Source: Candidatus Avimonoglobus intestinipullorum (lineage in GTDB: Bacteria > Bacillota > Clostridia > UBA1381). Taken from it: DNA of 12,047 nt. Within the stretch, counting starts at the first letter, position 1, and each line of letters starts with the position of its first letter. Below the pieces are notes generated by a model. It saw nothing but the letters and a program-made list of their open reading frames with translations. It was not told where the DNA came from and made no database searches. This document shows positions 1 to 9,400 of this stretch, piece after piece. The stretch is from NCBI GenBank assembly GCA_018714645.1, contig DVND01000005.1, forward strand, positions 1 to 12,047. Direction: 5' to 3'. Made by a program: the position numbers and the translations under genes.

Positions 1-2625
1 GTAAATGAAATCCGTGAAAAGTTTTTGAGCTTTTTTGAAAGCAAGGGCTGCCTGCGGTTGGGGAGTTTCCCGTTGGTGCCGCAGAACGACGCAAGCCTGC
101 TGTTGATCAATTCCGGCATGGCTCCGATGAAGAAATGGTTTACAGGCGTGGAAACGCCGCCCCGTAAACGCGTGACGACCTGTCAGAAATGCATACGCAC
201 ACCGGACATTGAACGCGTGGGGAAAACGGCCCGCCATGGCACGTTTTTTGAAATGCTGGGCAATTTTTCATTTGGCGATTATTTTAAGCATGAGGCGATT
301 GCGTGGGCATGGGAGTTTTTCACGGAGGTGCTGCATTTCCCGGTGGAGGATTTGTGGATCACCGTATATGAAGAAGACGATGAAGCGCGGGATATCTGGG
401 TGAACGAGATCGGCGTCCGGCCGGAACGCGTTGTGAAGATGGGGAAAGAGGACAACTTCTGGGAGCACGGGACAGGGCCGTGCGGGCCTTGCTCCGAAAT
501 CCATGTGGACCGCGGCCCGGCCTTTGGCTGCGGCAAGCCGGACTGCAAGCTGGGATGCGACTGCGACCGGTTTATGGAAGTGTGGAACCTGGTGTTTACA
601 CAGTTTGACAAGGATGAAAATGGGAATTATAACCGTCTGGAGCATCCGAACATTGACACGGGAATGGGGCTGGAACGGCTTGCTGTCGTCATGCAGGGCG
701 TTGACAACCTGTTTGAAATTGACACAATGCAGGAAATCATGGGGCATATCAGCCGGATTGCCGGCGTGCAATATAAACAAAATGAAAAAACGGATATCTC
801 CCTGCGCGTGATTACCGACCATATCCGCTCGACGGTAATGATGGTGGCGGACGGCGTGATCCCGTCCAATGAAGGGCGCGGATATGTGCTGCGCCGGCTG
901 CTGAGAAGGGCGGCCCGGCATGGGAAGCTCTTAAATATCCAAGGGGCGTTTTTGCATGAGGTGGCGGATACGGTCATTGATGCTTCGAAACAGGCTTATC
1001 CGGAATTGGACGAAAAGCGCGACTATATCAAAAAAATTATCAAAATTGAAGAAGAGCGGTTTGATGCGACCATAGACAATGGCCTGACGATTTTGAGCGA
1101 CTATATCAATGCGATGCGGGAACAGAACCAGACGGAATTGAGCGGCGAGAAAGCGTTTAAGCTCTATGATACCTATGGGTTCCCCATCGATTTGACCATC
1201 GAGATATTGGATGAACAGGGTTTGGGAGTTGACGAGGACGGCTTCCAGGCGGAGATGCAGAAGCAGAAGGATACTGCCCGGGCGCGGCGCAAGGACGGTT
1301 CCAGCTGGGAAGGGGCTGATACGGTTGGTTTCAATGCGGATATTCAATCTGAATTTATCGGATACAATCAATTGGAATGTGAAGCAACTGTCATGGCGCT
1401 GACTGCAAACGGCGATGTTGCGGAGGTTGCCGGCGAAGGCGACGATGCGATGCTTGTCTGCGATAAGACGGTATTTTATGGAGAGAGCGGCGGCCAGGTG
1501 GGCGACCGGGGGACGATTGTGACCGATATGGGCAGAGCGGAAGTCATTGATACGCAGAAATTTGGCGGCGGCCAGGTGATTGGGCATTTTGTAAAAGTGA
1601 TCGAGGGAGAAATCCATGTAGGCGACCAAGTGCAACTGGCTGTGGACCGCCGGCGGCGAATGGCGACGGCGCGGAACCACTCCGCGACACATTTGCTCCA
1701 CAAAGCGCTCAAAGAGGTGCTGGGCGCCCATGTGGCGCAGGCCGGGTCTTTGGTGACGCCGGATCATTTGCGGTTTGACTTCTCCCATTTTGAGGCGATG
1801 ACGCAGGAAGAACTGGAACAGGTGGAGCAGAAGGTCAACGATGCGATTTTGGATGCGCTGCCGGTTACAGTCCAGGAGCTGCCGATTGACGAGGCAAAGA
1901 AGCTGGGGGCAACGGCGCAGTTTGGCGAAAAGTACGGCGAGATCGTCCGCGTTGTGAAAATGGGGGATTATTCCATTGAATTCTGCGGCGGATGCCATTT
2001 GCATAATACCGCGGAGGCGGGGCTGTTCAAGATTTTGTCTGAGGGCGGCGTTGCAGCCGGTACCAGGCGCATTGAAGCCGTTACGGGATACGGCGTTTTG
2101 GATTATATCAGCCAAAAGGAGCAGATTATTGCACGCACGGCGCAGGTACTCAAAACAACGGTGGGCGAAATCCATACCAAGGCGGAAGCGGTGCTGAACG
2201 ATTTCAAGGATGTGAAGAAAAAGCTGGAGTCGGTGCAGGCGAAGATGGCAACCGGGAAAGCGGAAGGGATCCTGGCCGGGAAGAAAACGGTTGCCGGTGT
2301 GGAAATCGTCTGCGCGCAGATTGACGGCCTGAATGTCAATGATTTACGGATGATGGGGGACAATGTCCGCAATCATCTGGACTGCGGCATTGTGGTATTG
2401 GCCAGCGAGACAGAGGGGAAAATTATGTTCCTGTCCATGGCGACCAAAGCCGCCTGTGAAAAAGGCGTACATGCGGGGAATATCATCAAAGAAATTACGA
2501 AAATTGCCGGCGGGACAGGCGGTGGAAAGCCGGATATGGCCCAGGGCGGCGGCAAGGACCGGACGAAAATTGACGACGCCCTTGCAAAAGTGGACGAAAT
2601 TGTTACGGCGCAAATTCAAAAATAA
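1..2625 (+). CDS. alaS: Alanine--tRNA ligase (5' end cut by window edge)
   Basis: AlaRS charges tRNA-Ala with alanine in the cytoplasm and hydrolyses mischarged Ser/Gly-tRNA-Ala. The frame is open from base 1 (VNEIREKFLSFF...), and the first residues match the usual AlaRS N-terminus, so the true start lies a few codons upstream; the TTG at 25 is only an internal codon. In-window length is 874 residues against about 870-880 for the family. The class II catalytic core covers roughly bases 1-1330, with TCQKCIRTPDIERVGKTARH near 178, GPCGPCSEIH near 475 and motif 3 GRGYVLRRLLRRAARHG from 874. The editing domain has the HSATH zinc motif (1678-1692) and its partner CGGCH (1984-1998). The C-terminal C-Ala domain carries the glycine-rich GGTGGGKPDMAQGGG stretch near 2510-2560. 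Nothing is missing except the 5' edge. It is followed by truB after 62 nt holding a hairpin. Confidence 0.98.
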   Translation, partial: VNEIREKFLSFFESKGCLRLGSFPLVPQNDASLLLINSGMAPMKKWFTGVETPPRKRVTTCQKCIRTPDIERVGKTARHGTFFEMLGNFSFGDYFKHEAIAWAWEFFTEVLHFPVEDLWITVYEEDDEARDIWVNEIGVRPERVVKMGKEDNFWEHGTGPCGPCSEIHVDRGPAFGCGKPDCKLGCDCDRFMEVWNLVFTQFDKDENGNYNRLEHPNIDTGMGLERLAVVMQGVDNLFEIDTMQEIMGHISRIAGVQYKQNEKTDISLRVITDHIRSTVMMVADGVIPSNEGRGYVLRRLLRRAARHGKLLNIQGAFLHEVADTVIDASKQAYPELDEKRDYIKKIIKIEEERFDATIDNGLTILSDYINAMREQNQTELSGEKAFKLYDTYGFPIDLTIEILDEQGLGVDEDGFQAEMQKQKDTARARRKDGSSWEGADTVGFNADIQSEFIGYNQLECEATVMALTANGDVAEVAGEGDDAMLVCDKTVFYGESGGQVGDRGTIVTDMGRAEVIDTQKFGGGQVIGHFVKVIEGEIHVGDQVQLAVDRRRRMATARNHSATHLLHKALKEVLGAHVAQAGSLVTPDHLRFDFSHFEAMTQEELEQVEQKVNDAILDALPVTVQELPIDEAKKLGATAQFGEKYGEIVRVVKMGDYSIEFCGGCHLHNTAEAGLFKILSEGGVAAGTRRIEAVTGYGVLDYISQKEQIIARTAQVLKTTVGEIHTKAEAVLNDFKDVKKKLESVQAKMATGKAEGILAGKKTVAGVEIVCAQIDGLNVNDLRMMGDNVRNHLDCGIVVLASETEGKIMFLSMATKAACEKGVHAGNIIKEITKIAGGTGGGKPDMAQGGGKDRTKIDDALAKVDEIVTAQIQK

Positions 2626-2633
2626 GACATGGG

Positions 2634-2653
2634 AGGGGAGAGCAATCTCCCCT
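2634..2653 (+). other. GC-rich hairpin with GCAA tetraloop between alaS and truB
   Basis: Bases 2634-2641 (AGGGGAGA) pair perfectly with 2646-2653 (TCTCCCCT), closing a GCAA loop of the GNRA class. The stem starts 8 nt after the alaS stop. It is followed by ATGCGTGTTTATAAAAA rather than a clean T run, so it is not a standard intrinsic terminator. It could be a leaky terminator, an mRNA 3'-end stabiliser or a processing site separating alaS from the truB-ribF-glmU-pth unit. The structure is seen directly; the role is inference. Confidence 0.6.
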
Positions 2654-2675
2654 ATGCGTGTTTATAAAAACGGAC

Positions 2676-2682
2676 GGGAGGT
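2676..2682 (+). promoter_or_regulatory. Ribosome binding site that fixes the truB start
   Basis: GGGAGGT lies 5 nt (from the end of GGAGG) to 6 nt upstream of the ATG at 2688. It selects that ATG over an in-frame GTG at 2658, which lacks a comparable site and would add ten residues not expected at a TruB N-terminus. The ATG at 2683 is out of frame and too close. Confidence 0.8.
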
Positions 2683-2687
2683 ATGGG

Positions 2688-3560
2688 ATGGACGGCGTCA
2701 TTGTAGTGGATAAGCCATATGGGAAAACCTCCCACGACATGGTGAACCTGGTCAGAAAGCTGACGGGGATCAAAAAAGTGGGGCATACGGGCACGCTCGA
2801 CCCTGCGGCGACAGGCGTGCTGCCGGTTTGTATTGGAAAGGCGACCAAGGCGGCGGAGCTGCTGACGGCCTCTGACAAGGCATACCGCGCTGAATTGGCG
2901 CTGGGAATGACCACAGACACGCTGGATGCGGATGGGGAAGTTTTAACGGAACAGCCGGTGTTGTGCACAGAGCAGGAAATCCGCGCGGCGGTGAAAAGTT
3001 TTGAAGGTATGGTTGAACAGACGCCGCCCATGTATTCCGCGGTTAAAATCAACGGCAAAAAGTTGTATGAGCTGGCGCGGGAAGGCGTGGAGGTCAAGCG
3101 GAAAGCGCGGATTGTCCATATTTATAAAATTGAAACCGTGTCCATTGATATGGAGCAAGGGCTGGTGACAATCGATGTGGAATGTTCAAAGGGGACGTAT
3201 ATCCGTACCCTCTGCGACGATATTGGAAAAAAGCTGGGATGCGGGGCGTATGTGAACCGGCTGGAACGGACAAAAAGCGGCATGTTTGACAGCAGCCAGT
3301 GCTGGACAACTGCGCGGTTATGGGAATTGAAGGAGCAGGGTTGCTTGGAACAAGCGGTTACGCCTGTGGATGCGCTGTTTGCATACCCGCAGGTACATGT
3401 GCCGGAGCAGATGGCGCAGCGGATTAAAAACGGGAACCGTATTGCCTACCGAGGGCTTGCCGCCGGAAAATACCGCGTCTATGATATGGAGGGCCGTTTT
3501 TTAGCGATTATGGAGTATGACGGGGCACAGTTGGTTTTGGAAAAGGCGTTTTGGAGCTGA
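2688..3560 (+). CDS. truB: tRNA pseudouridine(55) synthase TruB
   Basis: TruB converts U55 in the T-arm of most tRNAs to pseudouridine. From the ATG at 2688 the protein has 290 residues, a normal length, and begins with the family's usual opening MDGVIVVDKPYGKTSHDMV. The catalytic aspartate is D38 in GHTGTLDPAATGVLP. The later motifs YSAVKINGKKLYELAREG and CSKGTYIRTLCDDIG (near residues 124 and 171) are also standard. The C-terminal part (about residue 220 on) is the short RNA-binding tail of Firmicute TruB. It lies 21 nt before ribF, the usual truB-ribF pairing. In many Firmicutes this pair follows nusA-infB-rbfA; here alaS precedes it. It is probably transcribed by readthrough from alaS or from a promoter I could not recognise; no good -35/-10 pair is visible in the 62-nt gap. 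Confidence 0.97.
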   Translation: MDGVIVVDKPYGKTSHDMVNLVRKLTGIKKVGHTGTLDPAATGVLPVCIGKATKAAELLTASDKAYRAELALGMTTDTLDADGEVLTEQPVLCTEQEIRAAVKSFEGMVEQTPPMYSAVKINGKKLYELAREGVEVKRKARIVHIYKIETVSIDMEQGLVTIDVECSKGTYIRTLCDDIGKKLGCGAYVNRLERTKSGMFDSSQCWTTARLWELKEQGCLEQAVTPVDALFAYPQVHVPEQMAQRIKNGNRIAYRGLAAGKYRVYDMEGRFLAIMEYDGAQLVLEKAFWS

Positions 3561-3581
3561 GCAAATGGAGAGGATCTATTC

Positions 3582-4490
3582 ATGAGGGTTTTTCACGTGG
3601 GGGAAGCGTATGATTTAGGCGCAAGCGCGGTTGCATTGGGAAATTTTGACGGGCTGCATCTGGCCCATCGGGAAATTATCCGGAAATGCGTGGAATATGC
3701 GGCAAAAAACGGATTGAGAAGCGGTATTTTGTTGTTTGAGAACCATACCGGCACCGTGACGGCGCACACAGAACTAAAAGTGCTGACGACGCTTCCGGAA
3801 AAATTGGAATTATTGCAGGATATGGGGCTGGATTTTGCAGCGGTTATCCCATTTGACGAGTCGTTCCGGCACATGGAGCCGGAGGGATTTATAGATTTTT
3901 TGCAGGGGCGGCTGGCGATGCGCGCGGCGTCTGTGGGATATGATTACAGCTTTGGCTACAGGGCGCAGGGGGATGTGCGGCTGCTGCAAAAATTGGCGGC
4001 GGAAAAGCGGTTTCATGTGATTGAAACCCCGGCGGTGCGGTACGAGGGAACCATTGTATCCAGCACGCTGGTACGCGATTTGCTTGTACAGGGGAACGTG
4101 CGGGAAGCAAATGCATTGCTGGGCCGCCCTTATAAGTTGTCGGGGACGGTGGATGCGGGCTTGCAGAATGGGCGTAAAATGGGGCTTCCAACGGCGAACC
4201 TCTCTTTTGACCGGCAGAAGCTGCTGCCGGGGGACGGCGTGTATAAAGGGCGGACTTATATCCGCGGTGCCGGGCATCTAAGCCTGATAAATGTCGGCAA
4301 AAACCCTACCTTTCGCGCAAAAAAACGGACGGTGGAAAGCTTTATCCTCGATTTTGACGAAGATATATACGATGCGGGCATCACCATTGCATTTGACGAA
4401 AAAATCCGGGATGAAATCAGGTTTGAGAATCAGGATCAGCTTAAAAAGCAGATCCATCAGGATATAAATCAAGTAAAAGGAGCAATATAA
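3582..4490 (+). CDS. ribF: Bifunctional riboflavin kinase / FAD synthetase
   Basis: RibF phosphorylates riboflavin to FMN and adenylates FMN to FAD in the cytoplasm. The 302-residue protein has the two expected domains. The N-terminal FAD synthetase domain carries GNFDGLHLAHR (residues 20-30), YDYSFGYRAQGD near 127 and a SSTLVRDLL motif near 156. The C-terminal riboflavin kinase domain carries GRKMGLPTAN at 197-206 followed by LLPGDGVY, and ends with the ESFILDFDEDIYD segment. One small deviation: the nucleotidyl-transfer motif usually ends HxGH, and here it is HLAH (A28). GGAGAGGA at 3567-3574 is the ribosome site, 7 nt before the ATG. The stop codon is 2 nt before the glmU ATG, and the glmU ribosome site lies inside the ribF 3' end, so the two are likely translationally coupled. 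Confidence 0.97.
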   Translation: MRVFHVGEAYDLGASAVALGNFDGLHLAHREIIRKCVEYAAKNGLRSGILLFENHTGTVTAHTELKVLTTLPEKLELLQDMGLDFAAVIPFDESFRHMEPEGFIDFLQGRLAMRAASVGYDYSFGYRAQGDVRLLQKLAAEKRFHVIETPAVRYEGTIVSSTLVRDLLVQGNVREANALLGRPYKLSGTVDAGLQNGRKMGLPTANLSFDRQKLLPGDGVYKGRTYIRGAGHLSLINVGKNPTFRAKKRTVESFILDFDEDIYDAGITIAFDEKIRDEIRFENQDQLKKQIHQDINQVKGAI

Positions 4491-4492
4491 GC

Positions 4493-5857
4493 ATGAAAGA
4501 GTTTACCAGCGTGATTATGGCGGCGGGAATGGGAACCAGGATGAAGTCGGAACTGCCGAAGGTTGTCCATCAGATATTGGGCAAGGCGCTTGTGCAATGG
4601 GTGGCGGACGTTTCCAAAAAAGCGGGGGCTAAAGACGTTGTGACAATTGTGGGGCATAAAGCGGAGCAGGTGCGTGCTGTTTTGGGCGATACCTGTGATT
4701 ATGCGCTCCAAGCGGAACAGAAGGGGACGGGGCATGCCGTTATGCAGGCGGCGGAGCAGATCCGGCAAAAAGGCGGCGTCATCGTAATTCTGAACGGGGA
4801 TATCCCGCTGATCCGGGCGGAAACCATCCAAAAGGCAATTGAAAGCCACTGTGCAAATAAGAACAGCGTCACGGTCATTACCGCGGTCCTGGAGGATGCG
4901 GCCGGATATGGGCGGATTATCCGCGACGATGCAGGGTATGTGCAAAAAATTGTGGAGCACAAGGATGCGACAGAAGCGGAGCGCGCCGTCCTGGAAATCA
5001 ACTCCGGGATGTATGTGTTTGACAGCGCGGCGCTGCTGTATGCGCTGGGCCAGCTCCAGCCAAACAATGCCCAGGGCGAATATTATTTGACAGATACGCT
5101 GGAAATCCTGCGTACAGCCGGAAAGGCAATTGGGGCGTATACCGTGGAGGACTGCGATGAAATCCGTGGTATCAACGACCGCGTGCAGCTGGCGGAAGCA
5201 GAAAGAATCATGCAGAGGCGTGTCAATACGCAGCACATGAAAAACGGCGTGACGTTCATTTTGCCTGAGACGACGCTTGTGGAGGCGGACGTGGAAATCG
5301 GGCAGGATACGGTAATCGGGCCGAACGTCCTCCTGAAACAGGGTACGAAAATCGGGAAAAACTGTAACATCGGTGCGGGGAGCCAGATTATCCATTCGGT
5401 GCTCGCTGACAATGTGGAGGTGTTGTGTTCCGTCCTGACGGATGCGTTTGTGGACGCGGGTACCCACGTGGGGCCATTTGCATACATGCGCCCCAACAGC
5501 AGGGTGGGGAAGAACGTGAAGGTCGGCGACTTTGTGGAAATCAAAAATTCGGTGATAGGCGATGGGACGAAAATCTCCCATCTGACATATGTCGGCGATG
5601 CGGACGTGGGCAAGCGTGTCAATTTTGGATGCGGGACTGTGACGGTCAATTATGACGGCAAAAAGAAGTACAGGACGAAGATTGGGGACGATTGCTTTAT
5701 AGGGTGCAACACCAATCTTGTATCGCCCGTAGAGGTGGAAAATGGCGCGTATATCGCGGCTGGTTCCACGATTACAGACCTTGTGCCGGAGGAGAGCCTG
5801 GCGATTGCGCGGGCGCGGCAGGTTGTAAAAACGGATTGGAAGGATAAGAGAAAGTAA
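4493..5857 (+). CDS. glmU: Bifunctional UDP-N-acetylglucosamine pyrophosphorylase / glucosamine-1-phosphate N-acetyltransferase
   Basis: GlmU acetylates glucosamine-1-phosphate and then couples it to UTP, making UDP-GlcNAc for peptidoglycan and other cell-wall polymers. The protein is 454 residues, full length for the family. The N-terminal pyrophosphorylase domain shows AAGMGTRM with a following PK (residues 9-22), QKGTGHAVMQA, NGDIPLI and EINSGMYVFD, then GINDRVQLAEAE. From about residue 250 the left-handed beta-helix of hexapeptide repeats begins, containing FAYMRPNSRVG, the catalytic histidine H363 in SHLTYVGDADVG (codon 5579-5581), FGCGTVTVNYDG and FIGCNTNLVSPV. AAGGAG at 4477-4482 lies 10 nt before the ATG. 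The stop is separated from the pth ATG by a single base. Long open frames on the opposite strand here are shadows of this gene's codon bias. Confidence 0.98.
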   Translation: MKEFTSVIMAAGMGTRMKSELPKVVHQILGKALVQWVADVSKKAGAKDVVTIVGHKAEQVRAVLGDTCDYALQAEQKGTGHAVMQAAEQIRQKGGVIVILNGDIPLIRAETIQKAIESHCANKNSVTVITAVLEDAAGYGRIIRDDAGYVQKIVEHKDATEAERAVLEINSGMYVFDSAALLYALGQLQPNNAQGEYYLTDTLEILRTAGKAIGAYTVEDCDEIRGINDRVQLAEAERIMQRRVNTQHMKNGVTFILPETTLVEADVEIGQDTVIGPNVLLKQGTKIGKNCNIGAGSQIIHSVLADNVEVLCSVLTDAFVDAGTHVGPFAYMRPNSRVGKNVKVGDFVEIKNSVIGDGTKISHLTYVGDADVGKRVNFGCGTVTVNYDGKKKYRTKIGDDCFIGCNTNLVSPVEVENGAYIAAGSTITDLVPEESLAIARARQVVKTDWKDKRK

Positions 5858-5858
5858 G

Positions 5859-6425
5859 ATGTATTTGATAGCCGGCCTGGGGAATCCGGGCAGAGAATAT
5901 GAAATGACGCGCCATAACATCGGGTTCGAGGTCATAGATTATATGGCGGGACAATATAATGTAAAGGTGAATAAGCTGAAGTTCAAAGCGTTGTTCGGGG
6001 AACTGCATCTGGACGGTGAAAAGGTATATCTGCTGAAGCCGCAGACCTATATGAATTTGTCGGGTGAAAGCATCCGGGAATTTTCGGCCTTTTATAAGAT
6101 CACGCCGGAGCATATCATCATTGTCAATGACGACATCTCCTTGGATGCGGGCCGGATCCGCATTCGTGCAAAGGGCTCTGACGGGGGGCATAATGGGCTG
6201 AAATCCATTATTTTTAACCTCCAGTCCGACCAATTCCCACGCATCAAAATCGGCGTGGGTGCGCCGGAGAATCCCGGCTACGAATTGGCGGATTATGTTT
6301 TGGGGCGGTTTACAAAAGAGGAAATCCCCGTTATGGAAGAGGCAATTATCAAGGCGTCCAAAGCTGCTGCGGAAATCATTAAAAGCGGCGTAGACGCGGC
6401 GATGAACCGGTTTAACAGCAAGTGA
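5859..6425 (+). CDS. pth: Peptidyl-tRNA hydrolase
   Basis: Pth cleaves peptidyl-tRNAs released from stalled ribosomes, recycling tRNA. The 188-residue length is typical. The sequence opens MYLIAGLGNPGREYEMTRHN, placing the catalytic histidine at H19. Other conserved positions are visible in KPQTYMNLSG (residues about 61-70), the NDDISLDAGRIR segment carrying the catalytic aspartate, and GSDGGHNGLKSI. The start lies 1 nt past the glmU stop with only a weak GGAT-type ribosome site, so translation is probably coupled to glmU. The stop codon overlaps a GTG (GTGA at 6422-6425) and is followed within 3-8 nt by an intrinsic terminator. The glmU...pth...mfd order is common in Firmicutes; here the prs, ctc and fin genes often found among them are absent. 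Confidence 0.98.
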   Translation: MYLIAGLGNPGREYEMTRHNIGFEVIDYMAGQYNVKVNKLKFKALFGELHLDGEKVYLLKPQTYMNLSGESIREFSAFYKITPEHIIIVNDDISLDAGRIRIRAKGSDGGHNGLKSIIFNLQSDQFPRIKIGVGAPENPGYELADYVLGRFTKEEIPVMEEAIIKASKAAAEIIKSGVDAAMNRFNSK

Positions 6426-6427
6426 AC

Positions 6428-6452
6428 AAAAGGCCTGCTTTGCAGGCTTTTT
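6428..6452 (+). terminator. Intrinsic terminator or attenuator between pth and mfd
   Basis: GCCTGC (6433-6438) pairs with GCAGGC (6442-6447) across a TTT loop and is followed by TTTTTATTT. The upstream AAAA (6428-6431) can extend the stem into the T run, with a G-T pair between. This is a good rho-independent terminator by eye. It begins 3-8 nt after the pth stop and ends only about 15-20 nt before the mfd ATG, so mfd must be reached by readthrough or from a promoter not recognised here. A ribosome finishing pth would cover the left arm and could weaken termination. Confidence 0.8.
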
Positions 6453-6456
6453 ATTT

Positions 6457-6460
6457 GGAG
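6457..6460 (+). promoter_or_regulatory. Ribosome binding site that fixes the mfd start
   Basis: GGAG ends 6 nt before the ATG at 6467. The alternative in-frame GTG at 6422 has no Shine-Dalgarno-like sequence before it, and the 15 residues it would add are encoded by the terminator hairpin, so the ATG is preferred. Confidence 0.65.
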
Positions 6461-6466
6461 TATGGT

Positions 6467-9400
6467 ATGGATTTTAAAACTTTATTGGAAGGATATCCCC
6501 TATACAGGGATTTTATAAAAGCGCTGGAGCGCCCGCCCGTCTCTGTGGCGGGCATTACAGAATCCGCCCAGGCACAGTTTATTTTTGAAACCGCATTAAA
6601 CCGTAATGCGGTCATTGTTGCGTACAGCGATATGGAAGCGAAGGCCCTCTGTGCGGATTTGGAATACTTTGCAGACAACGTTTTGTTTTTTCCATCAAAA
6701 GAATATGTATTTTACAACATCGAGGCGTCGGGCTATCAATATGAGCATGAGCGGCTTGCCTGTCTGGGCAGCCTGCTGTATGAGCGGGGGACGCATCTGG
6801 TGGTGACGTCCCTGGAGGCGGTTTTGGGGTATACGGTGAAACGGTCTGTCATGGAGGCGTATACGGTTCAACTGCGGCCCGGCGGCAGGTTTGATATTGA
6901 AAGATTAGCGGAACAATTGGTGCATATGGGATATACGCGGGAGGACAGCGTCGAGGGAAAGGGGCAGTTTTCAGTCCGCGGCGGGATTGTAGACGTGTTT
7001 CCCGCCCACAGGGAGAATCCCATCCGTGTAGAATTTTTTGACGATGAAGTGGATTCCATCCGCGAATTTGATACGATGACCCAACGGTCTTTGGGACAGG
7101 TGGAGGAAGAATTGGTAACGCCCTGCCGGGAAGCGGTGTTCAGCAGGGAACAGGCCTTAGAGCTTGCGGAGGCGCTGCGGGAACGCATCAAAAAATTGAA
7201 GCGCAAAAAATCGGACCAGAGCGCATTGATTGAAACGCTGGAGGCGGATATTGAATTAATTTTGGAAGGCGGGCACTTCCCGTCAATTGATAAATATGTA
7301 TCCCTGATCTATGGGACAGTGCCGACGCTGCTGGATTATTTCAGCGAGGACGATCTGGTGTTCATTATGGAGCCGAAGCGGATTGCGGAACGGGCGAAAT
7401 CCATGGAGTGGGAGCAGGGGGAATTGGTGGACGATTTGTCGCAGAAGGGCGTCCTGTTTATAGACGGTATGCAGTTTTGGATGGAATATGCCGCGTTTAC
7501 CAGCCGTGTTTCCAAGATGCGGCTGGTGTCCATGAACGTCCTCGCGCACAGCACACTGGATTATCAGTATAAAGCGATATTTAATTTCGTCTCAAAAACG
7601 ACGGTAGGGTTCCATGGGAACGTCTCCTATCTCTATGATGATTTAGCGCAGTGGCAAAAGGACGGCGCGACGGTTGTGATTCTTGCAAACAATCGGGCGC
7701 GGGGCGAAAATTTGGCTGGGACGCTCAATGACAAGGGCATTCAATGCAGGTATACAAATGAACCGCCTGTGTTTGAGGCAGGGGAAATCCTTGTTGCCAG
7801 GGGGGAAATCCACAAGGGGTTTGAATATCCGGAAATTCAATTTGTGCTGATATCGGAGCAGGAAATTTTTCAGCAGGGACGTAAACGCCGTTCCAGGAAA
7901 ATTGAAAATACAAACAGGCTCAAATCTTATTCGGATATCAGCGTTGGCGATTATGTCGTCCATCAGACGCATGGGATTGGGCAGTACGCGGGAATCCGCA
8001 AGATGGTCGTGGGCGGCGTGACGAAGGACTATTTGAAAATACAGTATCAGGGGACAGATAGTTTATATGTCCCTGTTGACCAGATGGATTTGCTGTATAA
8101 ATATGTGGGCAGCACCGACCGCAAGCTGAAGCTGAACCGGCTGGGGGGCAGCGATTGGTCGAAAACCAAAGCAAAGGTGAAAGGCGCCACAACAGATATG
8201 GCGAAGCAGCTGGTGGCGCTGTATGCCCAGCGGGAACAGACCAAGGGGTTTGCGTTCAGCGCGGACACGCCGTGGCAGCGGGATTTTGAAGATACATTCA
8301 GTTACAATGAAACGGAAGACCAGCTCCGCAGCATTGAGGAAGTGAAGGCGGATATGGAAAAAGCGCGGCCCATGGACCGCTTGCTATGCGGGGATGTGGG
8401 CTATGGGAAAACAGAAGTGGCGCTGCGGGCGGCGTTCAAGGCGGCCATGGATTCCAAACAAGTGGCCTATCTATGCCCCACTACAATCCTTGCCATGCAG
8501 CATTATGACACTTTTGTGAAGCGTATGGAGCATTTTCCGATCAAGGTGGAAATGCTGTCGCGGTTCCGCACGCCGGCGCAGCAGAAAAAGATTTTGAAGC
8601 AGCTAAAGACAGGGGAAATCGATATTATTATCGGCACGCACCGGATTTTGCAGAAGGATTTGGAATTTTCCGATTTGGGCCTTCTCATTATCGACGAGGA
8701 GCAGCGGTTCGGCGTGGCGGATAAAGAACGGCTGAAGGAATTGAAGAAAAACGTAGACGTCCTTTCCATGACTGCCACCCCCATCCCGCGCACGCTGCAT
8801 ATGGCGATGATTAATGTGCGCGATATGAGCCTTTTGGAAACGCCGCCGGAGAACCGGTATCCTGTCCAGACCTATGTATTGGAACAGAATGAGGCGGTTT
8901 TAATTGATGCGATGAAACGGGAATTGTCGAGAGGGGGGCAGGTATTTTACCTGTTCAACCGCGTGCAGGGGATTTACCGCGTGGCACAATGGATTAAGAA
9001 TATGATCCCGGAAGCGGAGGTGGCTGTCGGGCATGGGAAGATGAGGGAGGAAGAGCTGGAGGATATCATGTATGACATGGTGAACGGCAAGACAGATATC
9101 CTGGTCTGCACGACCATCATCGAAACGGGGCTGGATATCCCCAACGCCAACACCATCATTATTGAGAATGCCGATAAAATGGGGCTGGCCCAGCTCTATC
9201 AGCTCCGGGGGCGCGTGGGGCGTTCCAACAGGAGCGCATACGCGTACCTGACTTATAGGAAGGACGGGATGCTGTCCGACACGGCGCAAAAGCGGCTGCA
9301 GGCCATTAAGGAATTCACCGAATTTGGTTCGGGCTTTAAAATTGCCATGCGGGATTTGGAAATCCGCGGCGCGGGGAATATCCTTGGCGCGGAACAGCAT

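Noticed and set aside
931..2175. 414-codon open frame on the minus strand inside alaS
   Set aside because: It is a shadow of the well-supported alaS gene, with no recognisable motif and no ribosome site worth noting.
2663..2668. TATAAA as a -10 box for truB
   Set aside because: No -35 like hexamer lies 16-18 bases upstream; the position is instead occupied by the GNRA hairpin.
2658..2687. GTG at 2658 as truB start
   Set aside because: No ribosome site precedes it, and the ATG at 2688 has GGAGG at ideal spacing and gives the usual TruB N-terminus.
4469..5935. 488-codon open frame on the minus strand across glmU
   Set aside because: It lies wholly opposite glmU and its edges, has a composition rich in His, Arg, Ile and Pro with no domain, and is explained by the codon bias of glmU.
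6422..6466. GTG at 6422 as mfd start
   Set aside because: It overlaps the pth stop, lacks a Shine-Dalgarno, and its extra codons form the terminator hairpin. The ATG at 6467 with GGAG is better.
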